From NCBI GenBank assembly GCA_903970445.1, contig CAJCIP010000055.1, positions 1 through 64,000 of the forward strand: 64,000 nt of DNA, given 5' to 3'. Numbering within the stretch: position 1 is the stretch's first letter; each line of letters begins with the position of its first letter. Origin of the DNA: Verrucomicrobia bacterium Tous-C9LFEB (GTDB lineage: Bacteria; Acidobacteriota; Terriglobia; Terriglobales; Acidobacteriaceae). A program made the translations under genes and the position numbers. The notes under the pieces are model-generated. The model had not been told where the DNA came from and made no database searches. It saw nothing but the letters and a program-made list of their open reading frames with translations. Positions 27,556-36,682 of the stretch are shown here, one piece after another.

Positions 27556-30500
27556 GCAAGCCTCCTATTGTTGCCAACGACAAAATCATCATTCGCGGCG
27601 CACGCACACACAATCTCAAAGGAATCGACGTCGATATTCCGCACAACAGTCTGACGGTTGTTAGCGGCGTGTCAGGGTCCGGCAAGTCTTCCCTGGCTTT
27701 TGACACGGTGTACGCGGAAGGCCAGCGACGATACGTCGAGAGCCTTTCGGCGTACGCGCGGCAGTTTTTAGAGCGCATTGAGAAGCCGGATGTCGACTTC
27801 ATGGATGGCCTGGCTCCTGCCATTGCTATCAAGCAGAAGAACCAGACACGCAATCCACGATCCACTGTCGCGACGGCCACCGAGATTTACGACTACCTGC
27901 GCCTACTTTTCGCACGTTGCGGCACGGTTACCTGCCTGCACTGCGGCGGCGTTGTGCGGCACGACACGGTGGATGAAATTGTGTCTCTCGTGTTGGCGGA
28001 GCCGGAAGGCACTCGTGTTTACGCGCTGTTTCCCATCGTGCGGCGCGAGCTGAAACTCGAGCCGATGCAGGGTCCGTCCGCACCGCCAAATGCAGAACCG
28101 CCTGCGCCAGTGAAGAAGCCTGCGAAGAAGGCTTCCGGTAAGAAACTCGCGGATGCGACGCCTGTCGTCGACATCACGGAGTCACTGAAGGAGCGTTTAG
28201 GAGAACTTCGCCGCCGTGGTTACAACCGCCTTTGGCAGGCGGGTGCTGATGCAGGCGATGCTGGCCGCACGGTGGAGTTTGCTACGCCCGAATCTCTGCT
28301 GGAGCTGGACTTCACGGCCGTCGAGTCGCGCCCGATTTACGTTCTGGCAGACCGTCTTGCACTATCTCCGGATGTTCGCAGCCGCCTTGTGGACGCTATT
28401 GAGACCGGGTACCGCGAGGCAGGCGAGATCGTCTTTCTCACAGTGCCGCGAGAAAGCAATGAAGCCGCGCGTGCCTTACGCTTTTCCGCGGCCTTCGAAT
28501 GCTCTTCCTGCCATCGTGCTTACCGCGAGCCGGAGCCGCGGCTCTTCAGTTTCAACAATCCATACGGGGCTTGCCCGCGATGCCAGGGTTTCGGGAACAC
28601 GATTGACTTCGACCCGGCTCTGATCATTCCGGACAAATCGAAGACGCTCGATCAGGGCGCGGTTGATCCGTGGACGAAGACGAAATACCGTGCACATCAC
28701 GGAGAGATGAAGAGGGCCGCGAAGGCTGCGGGCATCCCGCTGGATGTGCCTTACTACGATCTCACCGAGACGCAGAGGCGATTCATTGAAGACGGACAGG
28801 GGGCATGGCCGGGCATACGTGGGTTCTTCGCGGAACTCGATCGTAAGAAGTACAAGCTGCATGTACGCGTTTTTCTTTCAAAGTACCGCGGCTATGCAAC
28901 ATGCCCGGACTGTCGTGGTCAGCGGTTACGTGCGGAGGCACGCGCAGTCCTGCTCGAGAACAAGAACATCTGTGAAGTTTGCGCCTTCACCATCACGGCG
29001 GCTGAAGCTTTCTTCAACGAGCTGAAACTCACTCCGGCGCAGGCCGAAGTCGCAGGAAAGATTCTCGAAGAGGTGCGCCAGCGGGTGCACTTCCTGCAGC
29101 AGGTGGGCCTGGAATATCTGACATTGGATCGTCTCAGCGCGACGTTGAGTGGCGGCGAATCGCAGCGTATCCAGCTTGCAACAAGCCTCGGATCGCGCTT
29201 GGTTGGAGCGCTTTACGTCCTTGATGAGCCATCGATTGGTTTACATACTCGAGACACCGCGAAGCTCATTAGCATCATGCTCGAATTGCGTGATCTGGGA
29301 AACACCATCCTCGTTGTTGAGCACGATCCTGACGTGATCCGTGCCGCTGACCGCCTGCTTGATCTTGGCCCTGGCGCGGGGGAACTGGGTGGCAAGTTGC
29401 TGGCAGCCGGCACCGTGTCTGAGGTACGCGACAATCCCAATTCCATCACTGGCAAGTATCTAAGCGGACGAGTGAAGATCGCGGTTCCTAAACATCGCCG
29501 CGAGCCTGGCCGCGAGAAACTGGCGTTGAAGGGCGCTCGTATTCATAATCTGCGCGGAGTGGACGTCGAGATACCACTCGGACTTCTGTGTTGCGTTACC
29601 GGCGTGTCGGGCTCCGGCAAGTCCACGCTCGTGCATCAGGTACTGTACCGCGCGCTGATGCAGGCACTTGGACAAGGCGAAGCTTCGGACCCCGCACACC
29701 TGTACCGTGAGCTTTCCGGGTCGCAGTACCTCAACGATGTCATCTTAGTCGACCAGTCTCCAATTGGCCGGACACCGCGCTCGAATCCAGTCACGTACAC
29801 GAAGGCCTTCGATCCCGTCCGCGAGCTTTTTGCGGCGCAGCCGGATGCCAAGCGCAAAGGCCTTTCCGCCGGATCGTTTTCCTTCAATGTGCCGGGCGGC
29901 CGGTGCGATGTCTGTGAAGGTGACGGCACGGTGACAGTAGAAATGCAATTTCTTGCTGACGTAGAGCTGCCTTGTGAAGAGTGCAATGGCACTCGTTACA
30001 AAGCAGGCATTCTCGAAGTGAAGTACAAGGGCAAGAACATCCACGATGTTCTCGGCCTCACGGTGAAGGAAGCGCTCGGATACTTTGCAGGCCACCCGAA
30101 GATTGTCGATAAGCTCGCCGTTCTCGATGAGGTTGGCCTTGGCTATGTCCGGCTCGGCCAGAGCGCAACCACGCTGAGCGGCGGCGAGGCGCAGCGTGTG
30201 AAACTGGCGCAGCATCTCGCGGCCACTCGCTCCAGCTCGGCAACTTCGGGAGCTCGGACCGAAGCGCAGCGTGTGCGCAGCCGCACTCTATACATTCTGG
30301 ATGAGCCCACGACGGGCCTGCACTTCGAAGATGTTGCAAAGCTGCTCGCGGCCTTCCGCAAGCTGATCGATGGCGGTGGATCGATGCTGGTGATTGAACA
30401 CAACCTCGACGTCATCAAGAGTGCGGACTGGGTGATTGATATGGGACCTGAGGGCGGGGGCGGGGGTGGACAGGTTGTTGCCGTGGGAACTCCTGAAGAA

Positions 30501-30578
30501 ATTGCGGCTTCTGCTCAGTCTCACACGGGACACTGGCTTGGCCCTGTGCTGCGGGAGGAAGCTGCTCCCGCAGCGTGA
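27552..30578 (+). CDS. uvrA: UvrABC excinuclease subunit A
   Basis: DNA-damage recognition ATPase of nucleotide excision repair. The 1008-residue protein has two ABC modules: Walker A GVSGSGKSSLAF near the start and GVSGSGKSTLVH in the second half, with LSGGESQRIQLA and LSGGEAQRVKLA signatures. Zinc modules are seen at CLHCGGVV, CSSCHRAY...CPRCQGFG and CDVCEGDG...CEECNGTRY. At about residues 175-205 a Pro/Lys/Ala-rich stretch (EPPAPVKKPAKKASGKKL) is inserted, making the protein longer than the usual 940-960. The start is ATG at 27552 overlapping the lspA stop; the longer open frame upstream lies inside lspA and is not real. Confidence 0.97.
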   Translation: MSKPPIVANDKIIIRGARTHNLKGIDVDIPHNSLTVVSGVSGSGKSSLAFDTVYAEGQRRYVESLSAYARQFLERIEKPDVDFMDGLAPAIAIKQKNQTRNPRSTVATATEIYDYLRLLFARCGTVTCLHCGGVVRHDTVDEIVSLVLAEPEGTRVYALFPIVRRELKLEPMQGPSAPPNAEPPAPVKKPAKKASGKKLADATPVVDITESLKERLGELRRRGYNRLWQAGADAGDAGRTVEFATPESLLELDFTAVESRPIYVLADRLALSPDVRSRLVDAIETGYREAGEIVFLTVPRESNEAARALRFSAAFECSSCHRAYREPEPRLFSFNNPYGACPRCQGFGNTIDFDPALIIPDKSKTLDQGAVDPWTKTKYRAHHGEMKRAAKAAGIPLDVPYYDLTETQRRFIEDGQGAWPGIRGFFAELDRKKYKLHVRVFLSKYRGYATCPDCRGQRLRAEARAVLLENKNICEVCAFTITAAEAFFNELKLTPAQAEVAGKILEEVRQRVHFLQQVGLEYLTLDRLSATLSGGESQRIQLATSLGSRLVGALYVLDEPSIGLHTRDTAKLISIMLELRDLGNTILVVEHDPDVIRAADRLLDLGPGAGELGGKLLAAGTVSEVRDNPNSITGKYLSGRVKIAVPKHRREPGREKLALKGARIHNLRGVDVEIPLGLLCCVTGVSGSGKSTLVHQVLYRALMQALGQGEASDPAHLYRELSGSQYLNDVILVDQSPIGRTPRSNPVTYTKAFDPVRELFAAQPDAKRKGLSAGSFSFNVPGGRCDVCEGDGTVTVEMQFLADVELPCEECNGTRYKAGILEVKYKGKNIHDVLGLTVKEALGYFAGHPKIVDKLAVLDEVGLGYVRLGQSATTLSGGEAQRVKLAQHLAATRSSSATSGARTEAQRVRSRTLYILDEPTTGLHFEDVAKLLAAFRKLIDGGGSMLVIEHNLDVIKSADWVIDMGPEGGGGGGQVVAVGTPEEIAASAQSHTGHWLGPVLREEAAPAA

Positions 30579-31903
30579 TGATGAAGAGCCTTGTAATGAT
30601 TGTGTTTCTGAACTGCGCCTTTGCGGCCGCGCAGCAATCACCTGCCGATTCTCGAGAGGCAGACGACACCTCTAGGGAATTGGCAGCGAATAAGCGCATG
30701 GAAACCGCCGAGGCAGCGTTGGAGAAGGGTGACTTTGTATCAGCTGTGCCGCTGTTGAAAGCGCTGTCGGAAGAACGCCCCAAAGATGCGCAGATTGCGT
30801 ACGACCTTGGCTATGCCGAGGAGCGAACGGGCGACGAAGCCTCTGCGTCGAAGGCGTACAGCCAAGCCTCGGACCTTGCGCCCTCATGGGCCGAGCCGCG
30901 CGTTGCGCTTGGATTGCTGGATGCGCGTACTGGCCGGAGTGAGAGAGCGCACAGTGAATTACAAACTGCTGCGGCGATGTCATCGGCTCCCTCTGCCCTG
31001 CGCGCACGGGCGCTTCGCGCTTTGGCGGCTCTAGACGAGACGGCGCATCCGGACGCTGCCAGGGATGAGTTGCTCGAAGCCGTCAAGCTTTCGCAAGAAA
31101 CGCCAGACGATGTTGCCCTCAGTGCCCGCCTCGCTGCGAAAGCCGGCGATACCGAAGATGCGGAAGCAGCGTATCGGCGCGCGCTCTCGGCTAACCCGAA
31201 CGATGTTGGCGCCCTGGTTGCGTTGGGGTCGCTACTGGCTCGCCAGGCAAAGTATGCTGAAGCGGAGACCATACTTCAGGCCGGCCTCAAGGCGCACCCA
31301 AACGATCCGCAAATTGTTTCGGAGCTTGCTGCTGTTTACGGGCAGTCTGAAAAGCCAACTGAAGGCATCGCGCTTCTGAAGCAGACGCGTGCTGCCGACC
31401 CACAGTTTGCGGCAAATCCAGCCGCCACGCGAATGTTGGCGCGGCTCGACAGCCGGGCGGGACAGAATGCCGACGCTGCCTCTTTGTACGCTGGCCTTGC
31501 CGCCAAGAACTCCTCCGATCCGATGCTTTTGGACGAGTACGGCGGCACGCTGGTAAAGCTCGGACGGTGGCCGGAGGCGGAAGCCGTGTTCACGAAGGCA
31601 GTCGCGATGCGGTCAGCTTTTGCAACTCCGCAGGACTGGGCTGAAGCGGAGAGTCACTTGGCATTTGCGGCTTCTCGCAACCACGAGCCGGCCGTCGCAT
31701 TGCAGTCGCTCGCTCTTCGTGCTACAGTTTTGCCCAATTCCCCTTCTTCGTTTTTTCTGCAGGCGATCTCGTACGATGCCCTGCATCAGACCGGCGAAGC
31801 GGTGAAGGCGTATCACGCTTTTCTTGCGGTGGCAGGTGGAAAGTATCCCGATCAGGAGTTTCAGGCTCGCCACCGCCTGGTAGCTCTACAACACACGAAG
31901 TAG
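30578..31903 (+). CDS. Exported TPR-repeat protein
   Basis: A 441-residue protein with an N-terminal signal peptide (MMKSLVMIVFLNCAFAAAQ) and then TPR units through most of its length, for example the segments DAQIAYDLGYAEERTGD, NPNDVGALVALGSLLARQ and DPMLLDEYGGTLVKLGRW. It should be a periplasmic or outer-membrane-associated scaffold. Its ATG overlaps the uvrA stop (TGATG); GTG at 30575 and ATG at 30581 are alternative starts. Two small exported proteins follow on the same strand, so the three may work together. Confidence 0.82.
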   Translation: MMKSLVMIVFLNCAFAAAQQSPADSREADDTSRELAANKRMETAEAALEKGDFVSAVPLLKALSEERPKDAQIAYDLGYAEERTGDEASASKAYSQASDLAPSWAEPRVALGLLDARTGRSERAHSELQTAAAMSSAPSALRARALRALAALDETAHPDAARDELLEAVKLSQETPDDVALSARLAAKAGDTEDAEAAYRRALSANPNDVGALVALGSLLARQAKYAEAETILQAGLKAHPNDPQIVSELAAVYGQSEKPTEGIALLKQTRAADPQFAANPAATRMLARLDSRAGQNADAASLYAGLAAKNSSDPMLLDEYGGTLVKLGRWPEAEAVFTKAVAMRSAFATPQDWAEAESHLAFAASRNHEPAVALQSLALRATVLPNSPSSFFLQAISYDALHQTGEAVKAYHAFLAVAGGKYPDQEFQARHRLVALQHTK

Positions 31904-31929
31904 GCACGGCAGCACTCGCGAGGTGCGCT

Positions 31930-32424
31930 ATGGTCTCAGTGACTAGCGGTTGCAATGTTTCGAAGAAGGCGCTGATTGTGGGCGCTCTTTGCCTCTTTCT
32001 TTCGCTCACATTTGCCGCGCCGACACGCGCGCGAGCCATGGACGAAACAATCCTGGACGAAGCCACACTGTTGCACCTGGAGCAGCAGGCCGCAAGCGCG
32101 GAGTTCAAGGAGCAGTGCTATCTCTATACAGAAATCCTGCACAGCCTGACGGAGATTGCAGGAAAACAGCTCGCTGACGGCCAGGACGATCAGGCGGCGG
32201 TTACCTTTCGGCACATTGACTCTATCGCGGCGAAAGTGCAAATGGCGATGGCGAAAGATGCCAAGCGTTTGAAGAATGCTGAGATGATCATGGAGCATAC
32301 GACGCGGCGGCTTACAGACATGCTGCACATCACATCCGGCGATCAGCACACAGCGTTGCAGGCCACAGTGACACGCGTGAACGCCGTCCAAACTCTGCTT
32401 CTGAGTCAGGTCTTCGCGAAGTGA
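31930..32424 (+). CDS. Small exported helical protein, unknown
   Basis: A 164-residue protein with a signal peptide ending near residue 36 (LIVGALCLFLSLTFAAPTRARA). The mature part is almost wholly alpha-helical with many Gln, Ala and Glu residues (LHLEQQAASAEFKEQCYLY, AKVQMAMAKDAKRLKNAE) and a single Cys. No known motif. It follows the TPR gene by 26 bases, and the next gene overlaps its stop (GTGA), so translation is coupled. Function unknown. Confidence 0.7.
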   Translation: MVSVTSGCNVSKKALIVGALCLFLSLTFAAPTRARAMDETILDEATLLHLEQQAASAEFKEQCYLYTEILHSLTEIAGKQLADGQDDQAAVTFRHIDSIAAKVQMAMAKDAKRLKNAEMIMEHTTRRLTDMLHITSGDQHTALQATVTRVNAVQTLLLSQVFAK

Positions 32425-32978
32425 AGTGGGGCGTTCCCGTTTTACTGTTCGTCGCCTCTTTCTTCGCTGCTACTCGGCTGGTGGGGCAAGCTCCTGACGG
32501 AACGATGAGTGAAGGCGAAGTCGAGACTCTACGTGATGCCGCCTACATTCCTTCGGACCGAATCCTTGCCTACGAGAGGATTCTGGACACCCGGATGAAA
32601 CGCTTGGAGGACCTTCTGGCGAAACGTCGCCATGTGGGCCGCGAACAGGATGTGCACGACATCCTGGATCAGTTCGCGACAATTACAGATGAGTTCGCCG
32701 ACAATCTTGACGACTACCGCAAGCGCCACCGGGATGTACGCAAAATGCTGCCAAAGCTCATTCAAGCGACAGAACGATGGTCAACCGCGTTGCAAGCGCC
32801 ACCCGAGGACGATACATACAAGATCGTGCGCAAGCTTGCTCTCGACAATCTAAAGGACCTGCGCGATGAGGCTATCTCAATGGGACCGGAGTTGGATGGC
32901 TACTTCAAAGAGCATCCGGACGCTCTGAAGCAGGAGAAAGAACGCATGGACCCCGACCGCGCGCACGCTCCCCAGTAG
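32421..32978 (+). CDS. Small exported coiled-coil protein, unknown
   Basis: A 185-residue protein starting with GTG at 32421, overlapping the previous stop. An N-terminal signal (WGVPVLLFVASFFAATRLVG) is followed by charged helical stretches (RILDTRMKRLEDLLAKRRH, DDYRKRHRDVRKMLPKL) and a tail rich in Lys, Glu and Pro. No family recognised. Together with the preceding gene it may form a periplasmic helical pair used by the TPR protein; that link is inferred only from position. Confidence 0.7.
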   Translation: MKWGVPVLLFVASFFAATRLVGQAPDGTMSEGEVETLRDAAYIPSDRILAYERILDTRMKRLEDLLAKRRHVGREQDVHDILDQFATITDEFADNLDDYRKRHRDVRKMLPKLIQATERWSTALQAPPEDDTYKIVRKLALDNLKDLRDEAISMGPELDGYFKEHPDALKQEKERMDPDRAHAPQ

Positions 32979-33018
32979 TCGGGCTTCCCACAATGGTGCG
33001 TGGTAGGCTGGCCTCAAC

Positions 33019-33729
33019 GTGCCGTCTGCAACGCTGCCGCAAGCATCAAGCGCCCTGCTTCAAGTTGTCGCGGAAGCATATCGCGAGCTTCGACCGCGAG
33101 CTCCGCTGCCTGAACTCGATGTGAAGTTTCGCCGCTTCACCAGTCTCAACACCACCATCCGCCTGCGCGACGGCAAACTTAAATTGCGCTTGTCTGACCT
33201 GCTCGAATTTGCGCCTGAGTCGGTCCATCGTGCGATTGCACACATCCTCTTAGCTAAGCTTTATCGCAAATCGATTTCAGCCGTGTACGCCGACAGGTAC
33301 CGGCGTTATACACAATCTGAAGTTGTGTTGAAGCAAGCGGAGCGCATCCGTCAGGATCGCGGAAGAAAGCGCATCAGTACGCCGCTCGGGCACCTGTGGG
33401 ACCTTGAAGAGGTATTCGAGTCAGTCAACCGCCGCTTTTTCCATGGCCTGCTGGGAAGGCCGACGCTCACCTGGAGTGCGCATGTGGCGAAGCGGATGCT
33501 GGGGCATTACGACGCCGCCCACAACACAATCGTCGTGAGCCGCGTGTTTGACCGGCCCGGAACACCCCGGTATGCGATTGAGTATTTGCTCTACCACGAG
33601 ATGCTGCACCTAAAGCATCCGGTCAGAGTTCGTGCTGGACGACGCTGTGTGCATTCCCGCGAGTTTCAGGCGGAGGAGCGTTTGTTCCCAGAGCTGGATG
33701 TGGCGCGCGCGTATCTGAAGCGCCTCTAG
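33019..33729 (+). CDS. SprT-like zinc metalloprotease domain protein
   Basis: A 236-residue cytoplasmic protein. The zinc site is HEMLHLKHP (HExxH) near residue 194, with a further His in HSREFQAEE that fits the third ligand. The order of elements (LEEVFESVNRRFFHGLL, LTWSA, GHYDAAHNTIVVSR, IEYLLYHEMLH) is that of the SprT/DUF45 group. Eukaryotic Spartan relatives digest DNA-protein crosslinks; bacterial members are poorly studied. The start is GTG at 33019. It overlaps the end of lgt by four bases on the opposite strand. Confidence 0.82.
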   Translation: MPSATLPQASSALLQVVAEAYRELRPRAPLPELDVKFRRFTSLNTTIRLRDGKLKLRLSDLLEFAPESVHRAIAHILLAKLYRKSISAVYADRYRRYTQSEVVLKQAERIRQDRGRKRISTPLGHLWDLEEVFESVNRRFFHGLLGRPTLTWSAHVAKRMLGHYDAAHNTIVVSRVFDRPGTPRYAIEYLLYHEMLHLKHPVRVRAGRRCVHSREFQAEERLFPELDVARAYLKRL

Positions 33730-34628
33730 GCGGTTTGCTGCTCGGCGATGGTAGCTGTGGTTTCAACGTTCGGAAAAGAAGAAGGCAGCACCGCGTTATT
33801 GTTCCGGCAAAGCAGCATCATGATCGCTCCGAATAGGACGCTTCCCAGCGCAGCGACTTGAGCGTTCGACATGCCCCAATAAAGCCGGGGATTGATTCGA
33901 ACGAACTCAACGAGGAACCTGCCAACGCCGCTGAGTAAAAGATATTCGCCTGTTAGAAACCCAAGCGGTAGCGGACGGGATGCGCGCTTCCACAGCCACC
34001 AACCAAGAGCGATCGCGAACAGCAGCTCATACACCGGTGTGGGTTGCACCAGAGCGGTGGGCGGATTCGGCAGCACAAGCGCGCGGTGATACTGGTCCTG
34101 TCCGAACATCATATGCACGCCCCATGGAAGCGTTGTGTTCTTGCCGTAGTCGCCGTCACCCGAAGTCAGGCAGCCGATACGCCCAACTCCATAGCCAATC
34201 GCAGCCGCTGGCGCAGCCAGGTCCAGCATGCGCACAGCGGCTCTATGACCGCGCAGACCATTCGGCTGGTTGACGTGGCCTTGAAACATGAGCATCGCGA
34301 CGCCCGCGAGCAAGCCTCCGAACCAGGCAAACCCAGCCTGAAACCAGTGGAGGAAGTTAAGAAGTATGTCGAGCGGATGACGCCGTCCAGGGTAGATGAT
34401 TTCGTGCCAGGAGGCGGTTAGTTCCTGCGGAGACTGCAACTCATGCCAAACCTTTGCGCCGATGATGCCAGTGAGCGTCACGAGGGCCACGATCGTCAGG
34501 GCATCAGCGTCCACACCGTTGCGAAGGAAGTTCCGATGAAGCACATAGATCGCACAAACCGCAGCGGCCCAGAGAAGCAGGCCAAAGGTGCCTATGTGTA
34601 TAGAACCAATGTTGATAAACGGATACAT
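33726..34628 (-). CDS. lgt: Prolipoprotein diacylglyceryl transferase
   Basis: Transfers diacylglycerol from phosphatidylglycerol to the lipobox Cys of prolipoproteins, at the inner membrane. The 300-residue protein begins MYPFINIGSIHIGTFGLL, has about seven membrane helices, the Lgt signature GYGVGRIGCLTSGDGDYG (central Arg conserved) and the final GRFLVEFVRINP segment. I start it at ATG 34626-34628; a GTG seven codons upstream (34649) is possible. It is divergent from hpt. LspA, the next enzyme of the pathway, is 6 kb away. Confidence 0.93.
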   Translation of the reverse strand: MYPFINIGSIHIGTFGLLLWAAAVCAIYVLHRNFLRNGVDADALTIVALVTLTGIIGAKVWHELQSPQELTASWHEIIYPGRRHPLDILLNFLHWFQAGFAWFGGLLAGVAMLMFQGHVNQPNGLRGHRAAVRMLDLAAPAAAIGYGVGRIGCLTSGDGDYGKNTTLPWGVHMMFGQDQYHRALVLPNPPTALVQPTPVYELLFAIALGWWLWKRASRPLPLGFLTGEYLLLSGVGRFLVEFVRINPRLYWGMSNAQVAALGSVLFGAIMMLLCRNNNAVLPSSFPNVETTATIAEQQTA

Positions 34629-34753
34629 CGGTTCCAGTATATCGGTCACTTTGAGGATGCCGATGTGTCGACTGGGCGCCCCGTTTGGCGGCTGAAGGCT
34701 GCGCCAGTATCATTTCGGTTTTCCTCAGCGGCTATGTGCGCTAACCTGTCGCC

Positions 34754-35317
34754 ATGCCGACAGCTGTGCCGGAGTACGTTTCACCCGCAACCATGGAAAT
34801 TCTCTTCAGCAAAGAACAGATTGCTGAACGAGTCCACGCGATTGGGAAAGAGATTTCAGAAGAGTACAAGGGTCAATCCATTGTGCTCATCGGTGTGCTG
34901 AAGGGCGCAGCGATTTTCCTTGCAGATCTTGCTCGCTCGATCGAAGTCGACAACACCTTCGACTTTGTTGCCGTGTCGAGCTACGGACGGGCTCGTGTGT
35001 CGTCTGGTGCCGTGAAGCTGATCAAGGACATCGACAACCCAATCGAGGGTCGCCACGTCATCATCGTGGAGGACATTCTCGATACCGGGCTTACGCTCAG
35101 CTATCTGCGGCAATTGATGCTGCAACACAAACCAGCCTCGCTGAAGATTGCAACGTGTCTCGACAAGCCTGCGCGTCGGCTGGTCCCTATTGAAGCGGAC
35201 TACGCGTGCTTCAAGATTCCCAACAGCTTTGTGATCGGCTACGGAATGGATTTCGCGGAACGCTATCGCGGCGTTGAAGATATCCGCATCATGCCTGAAA
35301 ATCCTCCAGGGCACTAG
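34754..35317 (+). CDS. hpt: Hypoxanthine phosphoribosyltransferase
   Basis: Purine salvage enzyme joining hypoxanthine or guanine to PRPP. The 187-residue protein has GVLKGAAIFLADLARSI, the flexible-loop DFVAVSSYG, the PRPP-binding VIIVEDILDTGLTL and the C-terminal FVIGYGMDFAERYRG. All are typical of bacterial Hpt. The first 13 residues may be an extension: an internal ATG at residue 14 (MEILFSKEQ) is a reasonable alternative start. It stands alone between lgt and the radical SAM gene. Confidence 0.95.
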   Translation: MPTAVPEYVSPATMEILFSKEQIAERVHAIGKEISEEYKGQSIVLIGVLKGAAIFLADLARSIEVDNTFDFVAVSSYGRARVSSGAVKLIKDIDNPIEGRHVIIVEDILDTGLTLSYLRQLMLQHKPASLKIATCLDKPARRLVPIEADYACFKIPNSFVIGYGMDFAERYRGVEDIRIMPENPPGH

Positions 35318-35422
35318 CGGTCAAGAGGAAAACTTCGCCCTCCTTTTGGTATCTCGCAACTCGCCAATGCTGTTCGCCTTTACTTCGCCACCAAAGTACG
35401 GTCGAATAGTTCAGGGTGGTTT

Positions 35423-36682
35423 GTGCTCTCTGTTCAACAAAAGCTTGAGATCCTGGCTGACGCCGCGAAGTATGACGCTTCATGTGCGTCGTCGGGCGCC
35501 AAGCGCGCCGGCAATGGCAAGGGCATTGGCCATTCCGACGGAACAGGGATCTGCCACAGTTACACCCCCGATGGCCGATGCGTTTCCCTGCTGAAGATTC
35601 TGCTTACAAATTTCTGCACCTACGATTGCGTGTTCTGTGTGAATCGCGTGTCGAGCGACATCCCGCGTGCGCGTTTTACGCCTGATGAAGTCATCAACCT
35701 TACACTTGATTTCTACAAGCGCAACTACATCGAAGGACTGTTTCTATCGTCTGGAATCATCCAGTCTCCTGACTACACTATGGAGCAACTGATTGCTGTG
35801 GCACGCGGGCTGCGCGCCGTGCACCACTTCGGCGGCTATATTCACCTGAAAACGATAGCGGGCTGCGATGAAAGATTGATTCAAGAGGCCGGCAAATGGG
35901 CTGATCGGCTCAGTGTGAACATTGAATTACCGACTCAGCAGGATCTTGTTCAACTCGCCCCCGAAAAGAAGTCGACCGTGATCGAGTCAACGATGCGCCA
36001 GATTCGCTCTAAGACCGACGAGGTCGAGGAGGACAGGAAGCATTCAAAATTCGTTCCGAAGTTTGCACCAGCCGGACAATCAACGCAGATGGTTGTGGGA
36101 GCAACAGCTTCAACAGATCGAGAAATCATTGGTCGGGCCAGCAGTCTCTATAACGATTACAAACTTCGCCGTGTGTACTACACCGGTTTCAGTCCTTATC
36201 CAGAAGCCGACTCGCGGCTGCCGCTTCGTGCCACGCCTCTGTTGCGTGAGCACCGGCTCTATCAAGCCGACTGGCTGATGCGCTTCTATGGCTTCAAGGC
36301 CGAGGAAATCACTACAGAAGCCAACCCGGATTTATCACTACTTGACGATCCAAAGGCCGGTTGGGCCAAGTCTCATCCAGAGTTCTTCCCGGTGGACATC
36401 AACGGGGCTTCACAAGAGGCTTTGCTGCGCGTGCCGGGCATTGGGTACCGCAACGTGGACCGCATTCTGCGCATTCGCCGCTACCACCGCTTGACGCTTG
36501 CTGATTTGCGAAAGCTGCATGTTCGTCTGAAGTTAGCCGCTGACTTCATCATCGCCGCGGATCATCTCCCCACCGTTTCAATAGTCAATGAAAGTGCACG
36601 GCCAGCACTTGCTTCTACTGCCAGCGAAGACTTGCAATTAGATCTCTTCGCTGCAAGCAGTGCACTCACAGGATCTCTTTAG
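35423..36682 (+). CDS. Putative DNA modification/repair radical SAM protein with HhH domain
   Basis: A 419-residue protein of the family known as putative DNA modification/repair radical SAM protein. The cluster motif is CTYDCVFC (CX3CX2C), preceded by an acidic TDGTGICHSYTPDG-like segment that is typical here. The C-terminal part has a helix-hairpin-helix (VPGIGYRNVDRILRIRRY) for DNA contact. The start is GTG at 35423. Members almost always sit beside a DUF4130/UDG gene, as here, where the next gene overlaps by 23 bases. Function is inferred from this association and from distant likeness to spore photoproduct lyase; no substrate is known to me. Confidence 0.88.
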   Translation: MLSVQQKLEILADAAKYDASCASSGAKRAGNGKGIGHSDGTGICHSYTPDGRCVSLLKILLTNFCTYDCVFCVNRVSSDIPRARFTPDEVINLTLDFYKRNYIEGLFLSSGIIQSPDYTMEQLIAVARGLRAVHHFGGYIHLKTIAGCDERLIQEAGKWADRLSVNIELPTQQDLVQLAPEKKSTVIESTMRQIRSKTDEVEEDRKHSKFVPKFAPAGQSTQMVVGATASTDREIIGRASSLYNDYKLRRVYYTGFSPYPEADSRLPLRATPLLREHRLYQADWLMRFYGFKAEEITTEANPDLSLLDDPKAGWAKSHPEFFPVDINGASQEALLRVPGIGYRNVDRILRIRRYHRLTLADLRKLHVRLKLAADFIIAADHLPTVSIVNESARPALASTASEDLQLDLFAASSALTGSL

